64,000 nucleotides of DNA from Marinomonas sp. TW1 (GTDB lineage Bacteria > Pseudomonadota > Gammaproteobacteria > Pseudomonadales > Marinomonadaceae): NCBI RefSeq assembly GCF_001625355.1, contig NZ_JSEE01000015.1:1-64000 (forward strand), given 5' to 3'. This document shows positions 8,051-16,508 of the stretch, one piece after another (position 1 is the first letter of the stretch; every line of letters starts with the position of its first letter). A program made the translations under genes and the position numbers. The notes beneath the pieces were generated by a model. The model searched no databases, had not been told where the DNA came from, and worked only from the letters and a program-made list of their open reading frames with translations.

Positions 8051-8095
8051 TACTTTTTTAGAGTAAACAACTAAAATTCCCCCGAGAGAATACTC

Positions 8096-8545
8096 ATGTC
8101 AAAAATGCTTAAAAAAATTGCCCTAATTGCCAGTTTAGTAACGGTTATAGGTGGCACACTGACTTTCGTCATGACCTGGCGTAGTCTAGGGTTTGGCGAT
8201 GACTTTATGATGTCCTGGTTATCAACCTTTGCTTTGTGTGTGTTGTGTATTGCGCCAATTGGTGGTGTGTTTTCCTATTTAGTACATCATTTAGTGGATG
8301 GCGTTCTGCCTAACTTATCTGAGCTGAAACAAGATCTTGTCTTTGGTTTAATTATGGCGCTGATTATGGAATCCATCATGGCGGTTGTCACTACGATCAA
8401 TTTACATGGGTGGTTGGCGCTAGAGGTCTTTATAAAGCAATGGGGAGCAACCTTCCTAGCGGCATTGCCTATGGGCATCGCTTTCTCTATTTTGATGTCC
8501 TTGGTGATTAAACGTCGCTTGACGGTGTTGTTAGCCAAAGCTTAG
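8096..8545 (+). CDS. DUF2798 membrane protein (two tandem domains)
   Basis: The 149-residue protein has four hydrophobic helices arranged as two DUF2798 repeats: residues ~5-70 (TFVMTWRSLGFGDDFMMSW) and ~80-145 (MAVVTTINLHGWLALEVF). DUF2798 proteins are small inner-membrane proteins without a proven function. The gene is divergent from the MarR regulator and is the obvious candidate for its target. It is convergent with modC, 6 bases away, with no clear terminator between them. Confidence 0.8.
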   Translation: MSKMLKKIALIASLVTVIGGTLTFVMTWRSLGFGDDFMMSWLSTFALCVLCIAPIGGVFSYLVHHLVDGVLPNLSELKQDLVFGLIMALIMESIMAVVTTINLHGWLALEVFIKQWGATFLAALPMGIAFSILMSLVIKRRLTVLLAKA

Positions 8546-8551
8546 GTGGAT

Positions 8552-9643
8552 TTAGCGACAGAGTGCGACGGATTTGATTTGAGCAATGACCGACATGCCG
8601 ATAGACAGTCCTAATTGTTGGGCAGAAAAGCTGGTAATTCTAGACACAATAGGGGTGTCGTCAATTAACAGTCTCACTTGGGTCATGCTGGGATTGTTGG
8701 CTTCTTGTTTGAGGTCATCAATGACGGCAGACAGGCGGTTTAGAATACTGGATTGATCCGAATGGGTTAAGCTCAAACTGACGTCTCGTGCTTGAATCCT
8801 CAATCTAACCGTTTCTCCTAGCACCTCATTTCCTTGTGCAAACACAATCGACTGGTGGCCAAGACGAATCGTCGACAGCTGCCAGTCGGCATTTTGCTCG
8901 ATGACCTTGCCAGCAATCAACACACTGGCATCTTGGTGATTGGCAAAAGAGGAGTCTAATTGGCTGAGTAGATCTGACGCTTTGCCTGCTTCCACCAATT
9001 TCCCTTGCTCTATCACTAAAATATGATTCGCCAATCGACTGACTTCATCTAGAGCATGGCTAACGTATAAAATTGGGATATCTGTCGCTAGGCAGACTTT
9101 TTCAAGGTAAGGCAAGATGTCTTGCTTTAGACGGTTGTCTAGCGCCGATAAGGGTTCATCCATCAATAACATACTGGGTTGTGACAACATGGCTCGAGCA
9201 ATGGCGACGCGTTGCGCTTCCCCGCCGGATATTTGATGAGGATAACGCTGTAATAAAGGTTTGAGGTTCATTAGAGACAACACATCTTGATAGTCAAAGC
9301 GTTGTCTTTTTTGTTTCGCTCGCTTGATGGCAAAATTGAGATTTTGCTGTACCGTTAAATGAGGAAATAGGCTGGTATTTTGAAATACAAAACCAATCGG
9401 TCTTTGGTGCGTCGGTAGAAAGGTTTGCTCATCTTGCCAAGTTTGCCCAGCAAACTGCAAATGGCCCTGGATATTAGGTTGGAGGCCTGCAATACAACGT
9501 AATAATGTTGTTTTACCTGAGCCAGAAGGCCCAAACAACGCAGTCACACCTGAAGGTTCGAGCTGAACATTTAACTCTAATGCAAAGTCAGAAGGCGAGT
9601 GTTTTGTTTGATTGAAGTGTACCTTCAAGCCCGACTGAGTCAT
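8552..9643 (-). CDS. modC: Molybdate ABC transporter ATP-binding protein ModC
   Basis: The 363-residue ATPase has Walker A GPSGSGKTTLLR, Q-loop FVFQNTSLFPH, signature SGGEAQRVAIARAM, Walker B LLMDEPLSALD and the switch His in VSHALDE. A C-terminal TOBE/Mop-like domain (about residues 290-360) is typical of ModC and thought to bind oxyanion. It energises molybdate uptake through ModB. Its ATG overlaps the modB stop as ATGA, and AAGGGG is a good ribosome site; an upstream in-frame TTG is less likely. Confidence 0.93.
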   Translation of the reverse strand: MTQSGLKVHFNQTKHSPSDFALELNVQLEPSGVTALFGPSGSGKTTLLRCIAGLQPNIQGHLQFAGQTWQDEQTFLPTHQRPIGFVFQNTSLFPHLTVQQNLNFAIKRAKQKRQRFDYQDVLSLMNLKPLLQRYPHQISGGEAQRVAIARAMLSQPSMLLMDEPLSALDNRLKQDILPYLEKVCLATDIPILYVSHALDEVSRLANHILVIEQGKLVEAGKASDLLSQLDSSFANHQDASVLIAGKVIEQNADWQLSTIRLGHQSIVFAQGNEVLGETVRLRIQARDVSLSLTHSDQSSILNRLSAVIDDLKQEANNPSMTQVRLLIDDTPIVSRITSFSAQQLGLSIGMSVIAQIKSVALCR

Positions 9644-10341
9644 GACCAAATCCCCTTTTTATGTTGCTCATGTGTGCTTCTTTGAGCAAAGTAGAGCAAG
9701 CATAAGACGATAAACGCAAACGTCATCATTAATAAGGACAAGGTGTGTGCCTGCGGGTACTCTAGTGCTTCGACATGATCATAAATTTGCACGGAAATAA
9801 CCTTAGTTTCCCCCGGAATATTACCGCCAATCATCAAGACAACCCCGAACTCTCCAACAGTGTGGGCAAACCCCAATACTGCGGCACTGATAAAACCGGA
9901 TTTCGACAGTGGCATGACAATGGAGAAAAATCGATCCATGGGCGAAGCGCCAAGGGTCGCCGCGGCGTCTAAATGTTTCTCAGTAAGGCTGGCGAATGAA
10001 TTTTGCAGGGGTTGCATAACAAAAGGTAGGGAATACAACATAGATGCAACCACAAGACCTGCAAAACTAAATGGCAGGGAAGCAACGCCCAAATCCGACA
10101 AGATTTTGCCCAGTGTACTGTTTGGGCTGAGTAAAACGAGTAAATAAAACCCCAATACGGTGGGGGGTAGTACTAATGGCATGGTGATCAAAGCGTTGAT
10201 AGGGGCTTTGAAAATAGAGTGCGTTCGAGCCAACCACCAAGCGATAGGGGTGCAGAATATCAATAAGAGTAAGGTGACGACACTGGCCAACTTTAAGGTG
10301 AGCCAGATGGCTGTTAGGTCGGCTGGACTAAGGTTCATCAT
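9640..10341 (-). CDS. modB: Molybdate ABC transporter permease ModB
   Basis: The 233-residue inner-membrane protein has about six helices and the permease EAA-type loop (HLDAAATLGASPMDRFFSIVMP). It has ModB-specific stretches PLVLPPTVLGFYLL and AHTVGEFGVVLMIGGNIPGETK. It forms the channel of the molybdate importer with ModC. It sits 6 bases after modA and overlaps modC by 4 bases, so the three genes are one operon. Two adjacent ATG codons are possible starts. Confidence 0.95.
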   Translation of the reverse strand: MMNLSPADLTAIWLTLKLASVVTLLLLIFCTPIAWWLARTHSIFKAPINALITMPLVLPPTVLGFYLLVLLSPNSTLGKILSDLGVASLPFSFAGLVVASMLYSLPFVMQPLQNSFASLTEKHLDAAATLGASPMDRFFSIVMPLSKSGFISAAVLGFAHTVGEFGVVLMIGGNIPGETKVISVQIYDHVEALEYPQAHTLSLLMMTFAFIVLCLLYFAQRSTHEQHKKGIWS

Positions 10342-10347
10342 AACGCG

Positions 10348-11136
10348 TTAGTCAGCACTGTCATAGCCGAATGACTGCAGTTTTGCTTGTGTGTCTGGTC
10401 TCAGTAAAAATGCCATGAAATCCCGCGCTAAAGTAGGTTTGTCCGAATGGGATAGAATGACGCCAGCTTGAAGAATCGGTTCATGGAAGGTGGCCGGAAT
10501 GGCTATTATGTGGCCTTCTGTACTGTCTTTCAAGGTTTGTGATAAGGCGACAAAACCGTATGCTACATTCCCCGAGCGGACAAATTGGTAAGTTTGTCCA
10601 ATGTTCTCTCCGGTGATGAGTTTGTGTTTGACCAATGGCCAGATGCCTAAGTGCTGCAGACTTTGTTGCGCCGCTCTACCGTATGGCGCTAATTTAGGAT
10701 TCGCAATGGCAATGTTTTTCGCCATTTTTAAGACCTCAGCCATGTCCTCTGTGATGAAAGAAGTGGGTGCCCATAACGCCAGTTTGCCTTTGGCATAAAC
10801 GGCAAAACTGTCAGCTTGTGCTAATCCTTTATTGACTAGAGTGTGTGGCTTTTGCACATCGGCAGAAAGAAACACATCATAGGGGGCATGGTGTTGTATT
10901 TGTGCGAACAACTTCCCTGAAGACCCAAAAGATACACTCAAGTTGTGTCCTGTTTCTTGGTTGAAATCCTCAGCGATGCTCATAATTGGATTAATAAAAT
11001 TTGAGGCCACGGCGAGTTTAAGAGTCTGAGCTTTAACCGTTGAAGGTAGATAGACAAGAGCGAACAAAGAAAACAGGATACAAATTTTGAACACATAGGG
11101 GCTAAGCTTGATGGTCACAATGGCGCGAGTTTTCAT
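10348..11136 (-). CDS. modA: Molybdate-binding periplasmic protein ModA
   Basis: The 262-residue protein has a signal peptide (FKICILFSLFALVYLPSTVKA, cleaved before QTLKLAVASNF). It then has the ModA signatures FGSSGKLFAQIQHHAPYDVFLSAD (ligand-site Ser residues) and NIGQTYQFVRSGNVAYGFVALSQ. It captures molybdate or tungstate in the periplasm for ModBC. The frame is open further upstream into the Rieske gene, but the ATG at 11136 directly precedes a normal signal peptide, so it is used here. I did not find a ModE-like operator before it. Confidence 0.92.
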   Translation of the reverse strand: MKTRAIVTIKLSPYVFKICILFSLFALVYLPSTVKAQTLKLAVASNFINPIMSIAEDFNQETGHNLSVSFGSSGKLFAQIQHHAPYDVFLSADVQKPHTLVNKGLAQADSFAVYAKGKLALWAPTSFITEDMAEVLKMAKNIAIANPKLAPYGRAAQQSLQHLGIWPLVKHKLITGENIGQTYQFVRSGNVAYGFVALSQTLKDSTEGHIIAIPATFHEPILQAGVILSHSDKPTLARDFMAFLLRPDTQAKLQSFGYDSAD

Positions 11137-11179
11137 CTTGCTTAGGTATCCCTGTGGTGTGATTGGCTTAAGGAAATCC

Positions 11180-11506
11180 TTAAGCCAACAGTAAATAGCA
11201 ATTTCCTTGTTCAATGCCAACTGTGGCTTTTTTCAAATGGCTTCCTTGACAAGGGCCGGTTATACAAGTGCCATCAAGGGGTGAAAAAAGAGCACCGTGA
11301 TGATGACATTTTAAATAATCTTCATCGGCGACAACCTCTTGATCAGACCAGTGTAATGGCTTGTTTTGGTGTGGACAGCGATTTTCATAAGCCACAATTT
11401 CGCCTTTTTGGCGAGTGACTAAGAAATCGTAATCTTCAATTTTTAGTGTTAGCGCCTTTCCTTCAGGTAGGTCTTGCGCATTAGGTATTAGATGCTTCTG
11501 AAACAC
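11180..11506 (-). CDS. Rieske [2Fe-2S] ferredoxin-like protein
   Basis: The 108-residue soluble Rieske domain has the two cluster motifs CPH (residue ~44) and CHHHG, about 20 residues apart, and no transmembrane segment. Proteins of this kind act as small electron carriers, like NirD or dioxygenase ferredoxins. The likely start is GTG at 11506, with no strong ribosome site. It lies 43 bases upstream of modA in the same direction and probably heads the mod operon. No partner oxygenase or reductase gene is nearby. Confidence 0.85.
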   Translation of the reverse strand: MFQKHLIPNAQDLPEGKALTLKIEDYDFLVTRQKGEIVAYENRCPHQNKPLHWSDQEVVADEDYLKCHHHGALFSPLDGTCITGPCQGSHLKKATVGIEQGNCYLLLA

Positions 11507-11734
11507 GTGATGACCGTACTATTTTTATAATGATTAGAATGACTAAAATAAACGGAAGCCAAGCTTCTATTTACCACCAACTGAAACAAAAATACGCAGT
11601 GAAATGCCAACTCGATCTATTTTCTGCGTAGGAAGACTCTAATTCGGTAAGTTAATTGAGTCAATATGCAAGAATTGAGTTAGTTTATTTTTCAGCGTTG
11701 CTTGACCAAGCTTTGCTCCCTATACTTGCGACCC

Positions 11735-14035
11735 ATGGCCAAGAAAACTTCCAAAAAATCGACGCGTAAGTCCTCGACGAAACGTAAAAAAAACACTCAA
11801 CCCTCAGTATTGAAGCGTGCTCTTCGCGCGATGTTTAAATGGGGATGTCTCATTGCCTTGATTGCCAGTGTGCCTTTTTCTATCTGGGTTTGGTGGCTTA
11901 ATGGGCAAGTTGTTAGTCGCTTTGAAGGGCAGAAATGGCAAGTCCCATCAGAAGTCTATAGTGCACCCATTATCCTCAAAAGCGGTGCACCTTGGAAAAA
12001 AGCAGACCTAGAAAACCTTTTGCAAGAAACCGGCTATCGCTTTGGACGTAACAGTCAAAAGGTGGGCTGGGCGGCTCGAAGCCGTACCAAAGTCAGTGCG
12101 CACTTACGTTCCTATGTTGATCATCAAGGTTTTCATGATAGCCAACGACGAATTTTTTCCTTTGACCGTGGCTTATTGCAAATTAATGCGTTGAATGGTG
12201 ATGCCATAGACGAAGCTCGTATTGAACCGCAACGAATTGGCTTTTTGTATGGTGGTAATACGGAGAGTCGCCAGATTTTAACGTATGAACAAATTCCTCA
12301 AACGCTATTGGATATTCTGGTGGCAGTCGAAGACCAAGATTTCTACCAGCATTGGGGGATATCGTTAACCGGTATTGCTCGAGCTTTGGTGGTCAATCTA
12401 ACCCATGGTTCACGACGACAGGGTGGCTCCACGCTCACTCAGCAGCTCGTCAAAAACATGTACTTAAGCTCAGAGCGAACCTATACCCGTAAGCTCACAG
12501 AAGTCATAATGAGTTTATTGTTAGAGTTCCATTACTCTAAACAAGACATCATTACCGCTTACATGAACGAGGTGTACCTCGCACAAATTGGTAATCGCGC
12601 TTTACATGGTTTTGCTGCGGCCAGTCAGCACTTTTTTGGTCGACCACTCAACGAATTAAACATTGATGAATTTGCCTTGCTGGTAGGCATGGTGAAAGGG
12701 CCTTCTTTGTACAACCCTCAACGCTCGCCCGAGCGCGCCAAAACGCGACGTAATGTGGTGTTGGCGGTATTGAACCGCCAAGGAAGACTGTCGCAAGCGG
12801 ATTATCAGAGTCTAATTAAGCAGCCAATTCGGTTGGCCGATAAAAAGCGTGAACGTTCTGTATACGGTGATTATTTAGATCTGGTCGCCATGCAATTGTC
12901 TCGAGATTTTGATGAAAATACCTTGGCGACGGAAAACTTAAAAATTTACACAGGGGTAGACATTCGAGCACAACGCGCGGCTAGCCAAGCGATGCAGCGA
13001 CAAGTTGCCCATCTTGAACAAGGTGATCGTCGGTTGTTAGGGTTACAAGGAGCGATGGTTGTCACCGATCGCATTTCTGGACAGGTGCGAGCGATTGTCG
13101 GTTCAAGTGATCAATATTACACCGGCTTTAATCGTGCGCTTGGTGCTGTTCGACCCATTGGTTCTCTAGTGAAACCGCCGTTGTATTTATCCGCTTTGGC
13201 CACTGGGCGTTATACCTGGTGGACAAAAATTGAAGATGAGCGTTTACGCTTCAAGGTTGGTGGCGATATATGGGCGCCCGAAAACTATGACCGACGAGTT
13301 CATGGAGAGGTGCATTTGTATGAAGCCATGGCCAAGTCTTATAACTTGGCAACGATCTCTTTAGCGAACCAAATTGGCTTTGACCGAGTGGGCGACACTT
13401 TACGACAGTTAGGGGTGAAACGTCCCTTTACGATGCATCCCGCTATGGCGTTAGGCGCACTTGAGTTGTCGCCGTTTGAAGTGTCTCGCCTATACCAACC
13501 GATTGCGTCGCAAGGGCAAAGCAGTGAGCTGGGGGTTGTTTTAGCGGTGATGGATCAAAATAACCGCTTAATTAAGCGGTTTAATCGACAAACCGACGTG
13601 CCCTTTACTGACGCCATATTGGCTGTCACCTTAGATGGGATGACCAAAACGCCCGAAATTGGCACCGCTCGAGCGGCGAAAGCGGCGTTGCCGAATTTAA
13701 CGTTTGCTGCGAAAACCGGTACCACAAACCAACAAAAGGACAGTTGGTACATCGGTATTACAGGAGATTACTCAACCACCGTTTGGCTGGGCGATGATGA
13801 TAATGTCCCTCTTAGTATTACCGGCAGTAGTGGTGCACAAAAAGTCTGGATTGATTTTACGCGCCACGTAAATTCAATCTCACTCCCTAGTCGTTTGCCT
13901 TCTGGCGCTGGGCGTTTTCAGGTATTGAATGACTCGTTTGAAAAAGCCGCAGACCGCTGTGACAAGAAAGTGTCATTGGCGTTTGTGCTTGGTACCGAAC
14001 CGAAGAAATCGACTTCCTGTTTTTGGCCTTTTTGA
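11735..14035 (+). CDS. mrcB: Penicillin-binding protein 1B (bifunctional peptidoglycan synthase)
   Basis: The 766-residue protein has a Lys/Arg-rich cytoplasmic tail (1-35), one transmembrane helix (~38-65) and a UB2H-like region (~85-150) with the PBP1B-type motif VPSEVYSAPI. A GT51 transglycosylase domain follows (VEDQDFYQHWGISLTG, then RQGGSTLTQQLVKNMYL). The transpeptidase domain has motifs GSLVKP (active Ser), SYN and KTGTT. It polymerises and cross-links peptidoglycan. The MAKKTSKK start at 11735 is preferred to a TTG at 11702. It is divergent from the Rieske-mod operon; the gap between them (11507-11734) has no clear promoter. Confidence 0.94.
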   Translation: MAKKTSKKSTRKSSTKRKKNTQPSVLKRALRAMFKWGCLIALIASVPFSIWVWWLNGQVVSRFEGQKWQVPSEVYSAPIILKSGAPWKKADLENLLQETGYRFGRNSQKVGWAARSRTKVSAHLRSYVDHQGFHDSQRRIFSFDRGLLQINALNGDAIDEARIEPQRIGFLYGGNTESRQILTYEQIPQTLLDILVAVEDQDFYQHWGISLTGIARALVVNLTHGSRRQGGSTLTQQLVKNMYLSSERTYTRKLTEVIMSLLLEFHYSKQDIITAYMNEVYLAQIGNRALHGFAAASQHFFGRPLNELNIDEFALLVGMVKGPSLYNPQRSPERAKTRRNVVLAVLNRQGRLSQADYQSLIKQPIRLADKKRERSVYGDYLDLVAMQLSRDFDENTLATENLKIYTGVDIRAQRAASQAMQRQVAHLEQGDRRLLGLQGAMVVTDRISGQVRAIVGSSDQYYTGFNRALGAVRPIGSLVKPPLYLSALATGRYTWWTKIEDERLRFKVGGDIWAPENYDRRVHGEVHLYEAMAKSYNLATISLANQIGFDRVGDTLRQLGVKRPFTMHPAMALGALELSPFEVSRLYQPIASQGQSSELGVVLAVMDQNNRLIKRFNRQTDVPFTDAILAVTLDGMTKTPEIGTARAAKAALPNLTFAAKTGTTNQQKDSWYIGITGDYSTTVWLGDDDNVPLSITGSSGAQKVWIDFTRHVNSISLPSRLPSGAGRFQVLNDSFEKAADRCDKKVSLAFVLGTEPKKSTSCFWPF

Positions 14036-14138
14036 TAAATGCATCTATACCTATCCCATTACCCTTGTTTTTTATTCGGCATAATCATAGAGTAAGCTAT
14101 TGTTGTGTATGTGTTTTTATTATTTTTAGGGAGTGAAC

Positions 14139-14174
14139 TTGCTAAAAGATCCCGATAAGGCTGGTCTCAAATGA
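14139..14174 (+). other. Possible 11-codon leader ORF overlapping the next gene's start
   Basis: TTG at 14139 follows AGGGAG at a 5-base gap. Its reading frame ends at a TGA that overlaps the downstream ATG as ATGA. The downstream gene has only a weak ribosome site of its own, so translational coupling is possible. The peptide would read MLKDPDKAGLK. Support is limited to spacing. Confidence 0.25.
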
Positions 14175-14998
14175 CGCTACGCGCCGTTTCATCTTATTTA
14201 TTTAGCTTTGTGCTGATGGCGTTGTCGCAATTGAGTTTGGCGGCAGGGGCAGGCTTGGCTTCCTGTCATGAACTCAGCGCAACAGGTAATTCAGAATACC
14301 CCCCTTTTTTGTGGCGCGACAAACAGAATTCAATGGCATTACAGGGCGTCAATCGGATTATCATGGATGAACTGAGCCGTCGTATTGAGGTGCCGATTCG
14401 ATTGCAGCATGTGGGGCCTTGGTCTAGAGCACAAAGTGAGGTCAAAGCTGGCCATATCGATCTGATGGCTGGCGCATTTTATACCAGTAATCGAGCCGAC
14501 TATATGGATTATTTTACGCCGGTTTTCTTGTATACCCAGAGCGTGGTTTGGCAGCGTAAGGCGTCGCAGTTTCCTTTTCAGAGCAAAGAAGATTTACAAG
14601 GTCATTGGGGCGTCACCGTAATTAATAATAGCTTGGGTGAGCAATTTGATCGTTACGCAAAAGATAATTTGAATATATTGACGGTAGCCAGTTTAGCGCA
14701 AGCGTTAAAAATGTTGGCTGCGAATCGCGTTGATTATGTACTTTATGAAAAAAGCCCTGCTCAAGCTTACGCAGGATTACTGGGATTATCGGAAGAACTA
14801 GAGGCTGTTGAACCCCATATCAGCAGTGAAGGGCTTTATCTCACCTTATCAAAAGCGTCTGCTTGTAACACTCCCGGCCTTCGTCACCGTATAGCGGTTG
14901 CCTTAAGAGACATGAGTCAAGAAGGCTTCATGGAGCAAGCTCTACTTGATGGGGTGGCGCTTTGGTCGCTTACCAATCGTCAGGCGTTATTGAATTAA
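14171..14998 (+). CDS. Periplasmic solute-binding protein, SBP_bac_3 family
   Basis: The 275-residue protein has a signal peptide (YLFSFVLMALSQLSLA, cleaved near residue 25). It then has an amino-acid-type binding fold: NSEYPPFLWRD, QGVNRIIMDELSRRI, and DLMAGAFYTSNRADYMDYFTP, the usual family-3 signature region. No permease or ATPase genes are adjacent, so it may be an orphan receptor or a chemosensory-type binding protein rather than an importer subunit. The reading frame has a stop 15 bases upstream, so ATG 14171 is the first possible start. Its 3' end overlaps convergent glgA by 12 bases. Confidence 0.8.
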   Translation: MTLRAVSSYLFSFVLMALSQLSLAAGAGLASCHELSATGNSEYPPFLWRDKQNSMALQGVNRIIMDELSRRIEVPIRLQHVGPWSRAQSEVKAGHIDLMAGAFYTSNRADYMDYFTPVFLYTQSVVWQRKASQFPFQSKEDLQGHWGVTVINNSLGEQFDRYAKDNLNILTVASLAQALKMLAANRVDYVLYEKSPAQAYAGLLGLSEELEAVEPHISSEGLYLTLSKASACNTPGLRHRIAVALRDMSQEGFMEQALLDGVALWSLTNRQALLN

Positions 14999-16417
14999 AG
15001 ACGAATACAGTTCAATCCATTGGTCAGTCACCTTGTCCCAACTGTAGTCATACTGCATGGCGTTAATTTGTTTTTGATGCCAAATAGCAGGTTGATGATA
15101 CGTTTCTAAACAGCGTTGTAAGCAGGCTTTTAAGGCATCGCAGGTTGTGTCTTGAAAATGGAAGCCGTTCGCTTTTTCTCCCTCTTCAAAAACGGTGTCA
15201 GCCAGCCCGCCTGTTTGTCGGACCAAAGGTAATGTACCGTATTTGAGGGCATATAGCTGGGTAAGACCACAAGGCTCAAATCGAGAGGGAATTAAAAGTA
15301 CGTCCAATCCAGCTTGTAGGCGGTGAGAATACGCTTCGTCATAACCAATGCGAATGGCCACTTGTTCAGGGAATTGCTGTTGTAGCGCGATGAAACCCTG
15401 CTCTAAGGTTTTATCTCCGGATCCTAATAAAACAAAACGAGCGCCTTGTGAGAGTATCTCAGGTAGCGTTTCGAGTATCAGATCAAGCCCTTTCTGCTCT
15501 GTCAGTCGGCTCACGACACCGAATAGCGGCTTCGATAGATCGGTTGATAAATTATTTTCGGTCAATAGCGCCTGTTTGTTAATGGTTTTCTGTTCCAGTG
15601 ATGTCACGCCGTAGTTCTGGCTAATCAATGGATCAATTTCTGGGTTCCAAGCATGGTAATCAACACCATTCAGAATGCCTGTAAGTTTATCCGATAGAAC
15701 ATTGAGGATGCCGTCTAGACCGTCACCGTATTCTGGCGTGAGAATTTCTTGAGCGTAAGAAGGGCTAACGGTGGTAATGGCATCGGCATAGACTAAGCCT
15801 GCTTTAAGGCCTGAAAATCGACCGTAGAATTCCATACCTTGCATGGTGAGTAATTCTGCTGAGAGTTGCGTGCTGGCAAATTTATGCAGGTCGAAACTGC
15901 CGTTGTAGCGTAAGTTGTGAACGGTTGTTACCACCGCAACAGATTTGTTTTGCCAGCTTTTTAAATAGGCTGCCGCAAACCCTGTTTGCCAGTCATTAAG
16001 GTGCAAAATGTCGGCTGGCCAACCAGTTAGTTCACTATGACTGACTAGATAGGCAGCGGCCCAAGAAAAGGCGCAAAAGCGTAGGTGGTTATCGTCAAAG
16101 TCTTGGCCGTTGTTATCCACATAGGGGCCGTCCTCTCTTTCATAAAGCGCCTGACATTGAACCAACCAGATCGGCGTATCATTTTCTGGTATGTGAGTTT
16201 CAAGAATACGTAAATCCCCGACACCAAATGGGTTACCTAAGTTGATAGTCTTCTGAATAGGCGCTACCTTTTCTAATATGCCTTGATAAGCTGGCATGAT
16301 GAGCTTGACGTCATGACCCTTTGCTCGCAGAGCAAGAGGTAACGATCCTGCTACATCCGCCAATCCTCCAGTTTTGATCAATGGGTAAATTTCCGAGGCT
16401 GCGAAAAGTATTTTCAT
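14987..16417 (-). CDS. glgA: Glycogen synthase GlgA
   Basis: The 476-residue GT5 glycosyltransferase uses ADP-glucose to extend alpha-1,4-glucan chains. It has the N-terminal ADP-glucose motif KTGGLADVAGSLP (residue ~17), LHLNDWQTG, and the C-terminal site IPSRFEPCGLTQLYALKYGTLP followed by RQTGGL. Its length matches the bacterial enzyme (~477). It is divergent from glgC across 91 bases, so synthesis of the precursor and of the polymer is probably co-regulated. No branching-enzyme gene is in the window. Confidence 0.96.
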   Translation of the reverse strand: MKILFAASEIYPLIKTGGLADVAGSLPLALRAKGHDVKLIMPAYQGILEKVAPIQKTINLGNPFGVGDLRILETHIPENDTPIWLVQCQALYEREDGPYVDNNGQDFDDNHLRFCAFSWAAAYLVSHSELTGWPADILHLNDWQTGFAAAYLKSWQNKSVAVVTTVHNLRYNGSFDLHKFASTQLSAELLTMQGMEFYGRFSGLKAGLVYADAITTVSPSYAQEILTPEYGDGLDGILNVLSDKLTGILNGVDYHAWNPEIDPLISQNYGVTSLEQKTINKQALLTENNLSTDLSKPLFGVVSRLTEQKGLDLILETLPEILSQGARFVLLGSGDKTLEQGFIALQQQFPEQVAIRIGYDEAYSHRLQAGLDVLLIPSRFEPCGLTQLYALKYGTLPLVRQTGGLADTVFEEGEKANGFHFQDTTCDALKACLQRCLETYHQPAIWHQKQINAMQYDYSWDKVTDQWIELYSSLIQ

Positions 16418-16508
16418 GGTTAGGTGTCTTTATTTTGTGTAGTAGGTTGTTGAAGTATACCTAACTGACGTTTGGATGAGAGTAATTTATCACTTTAAAG
16501 GGCTTCAC

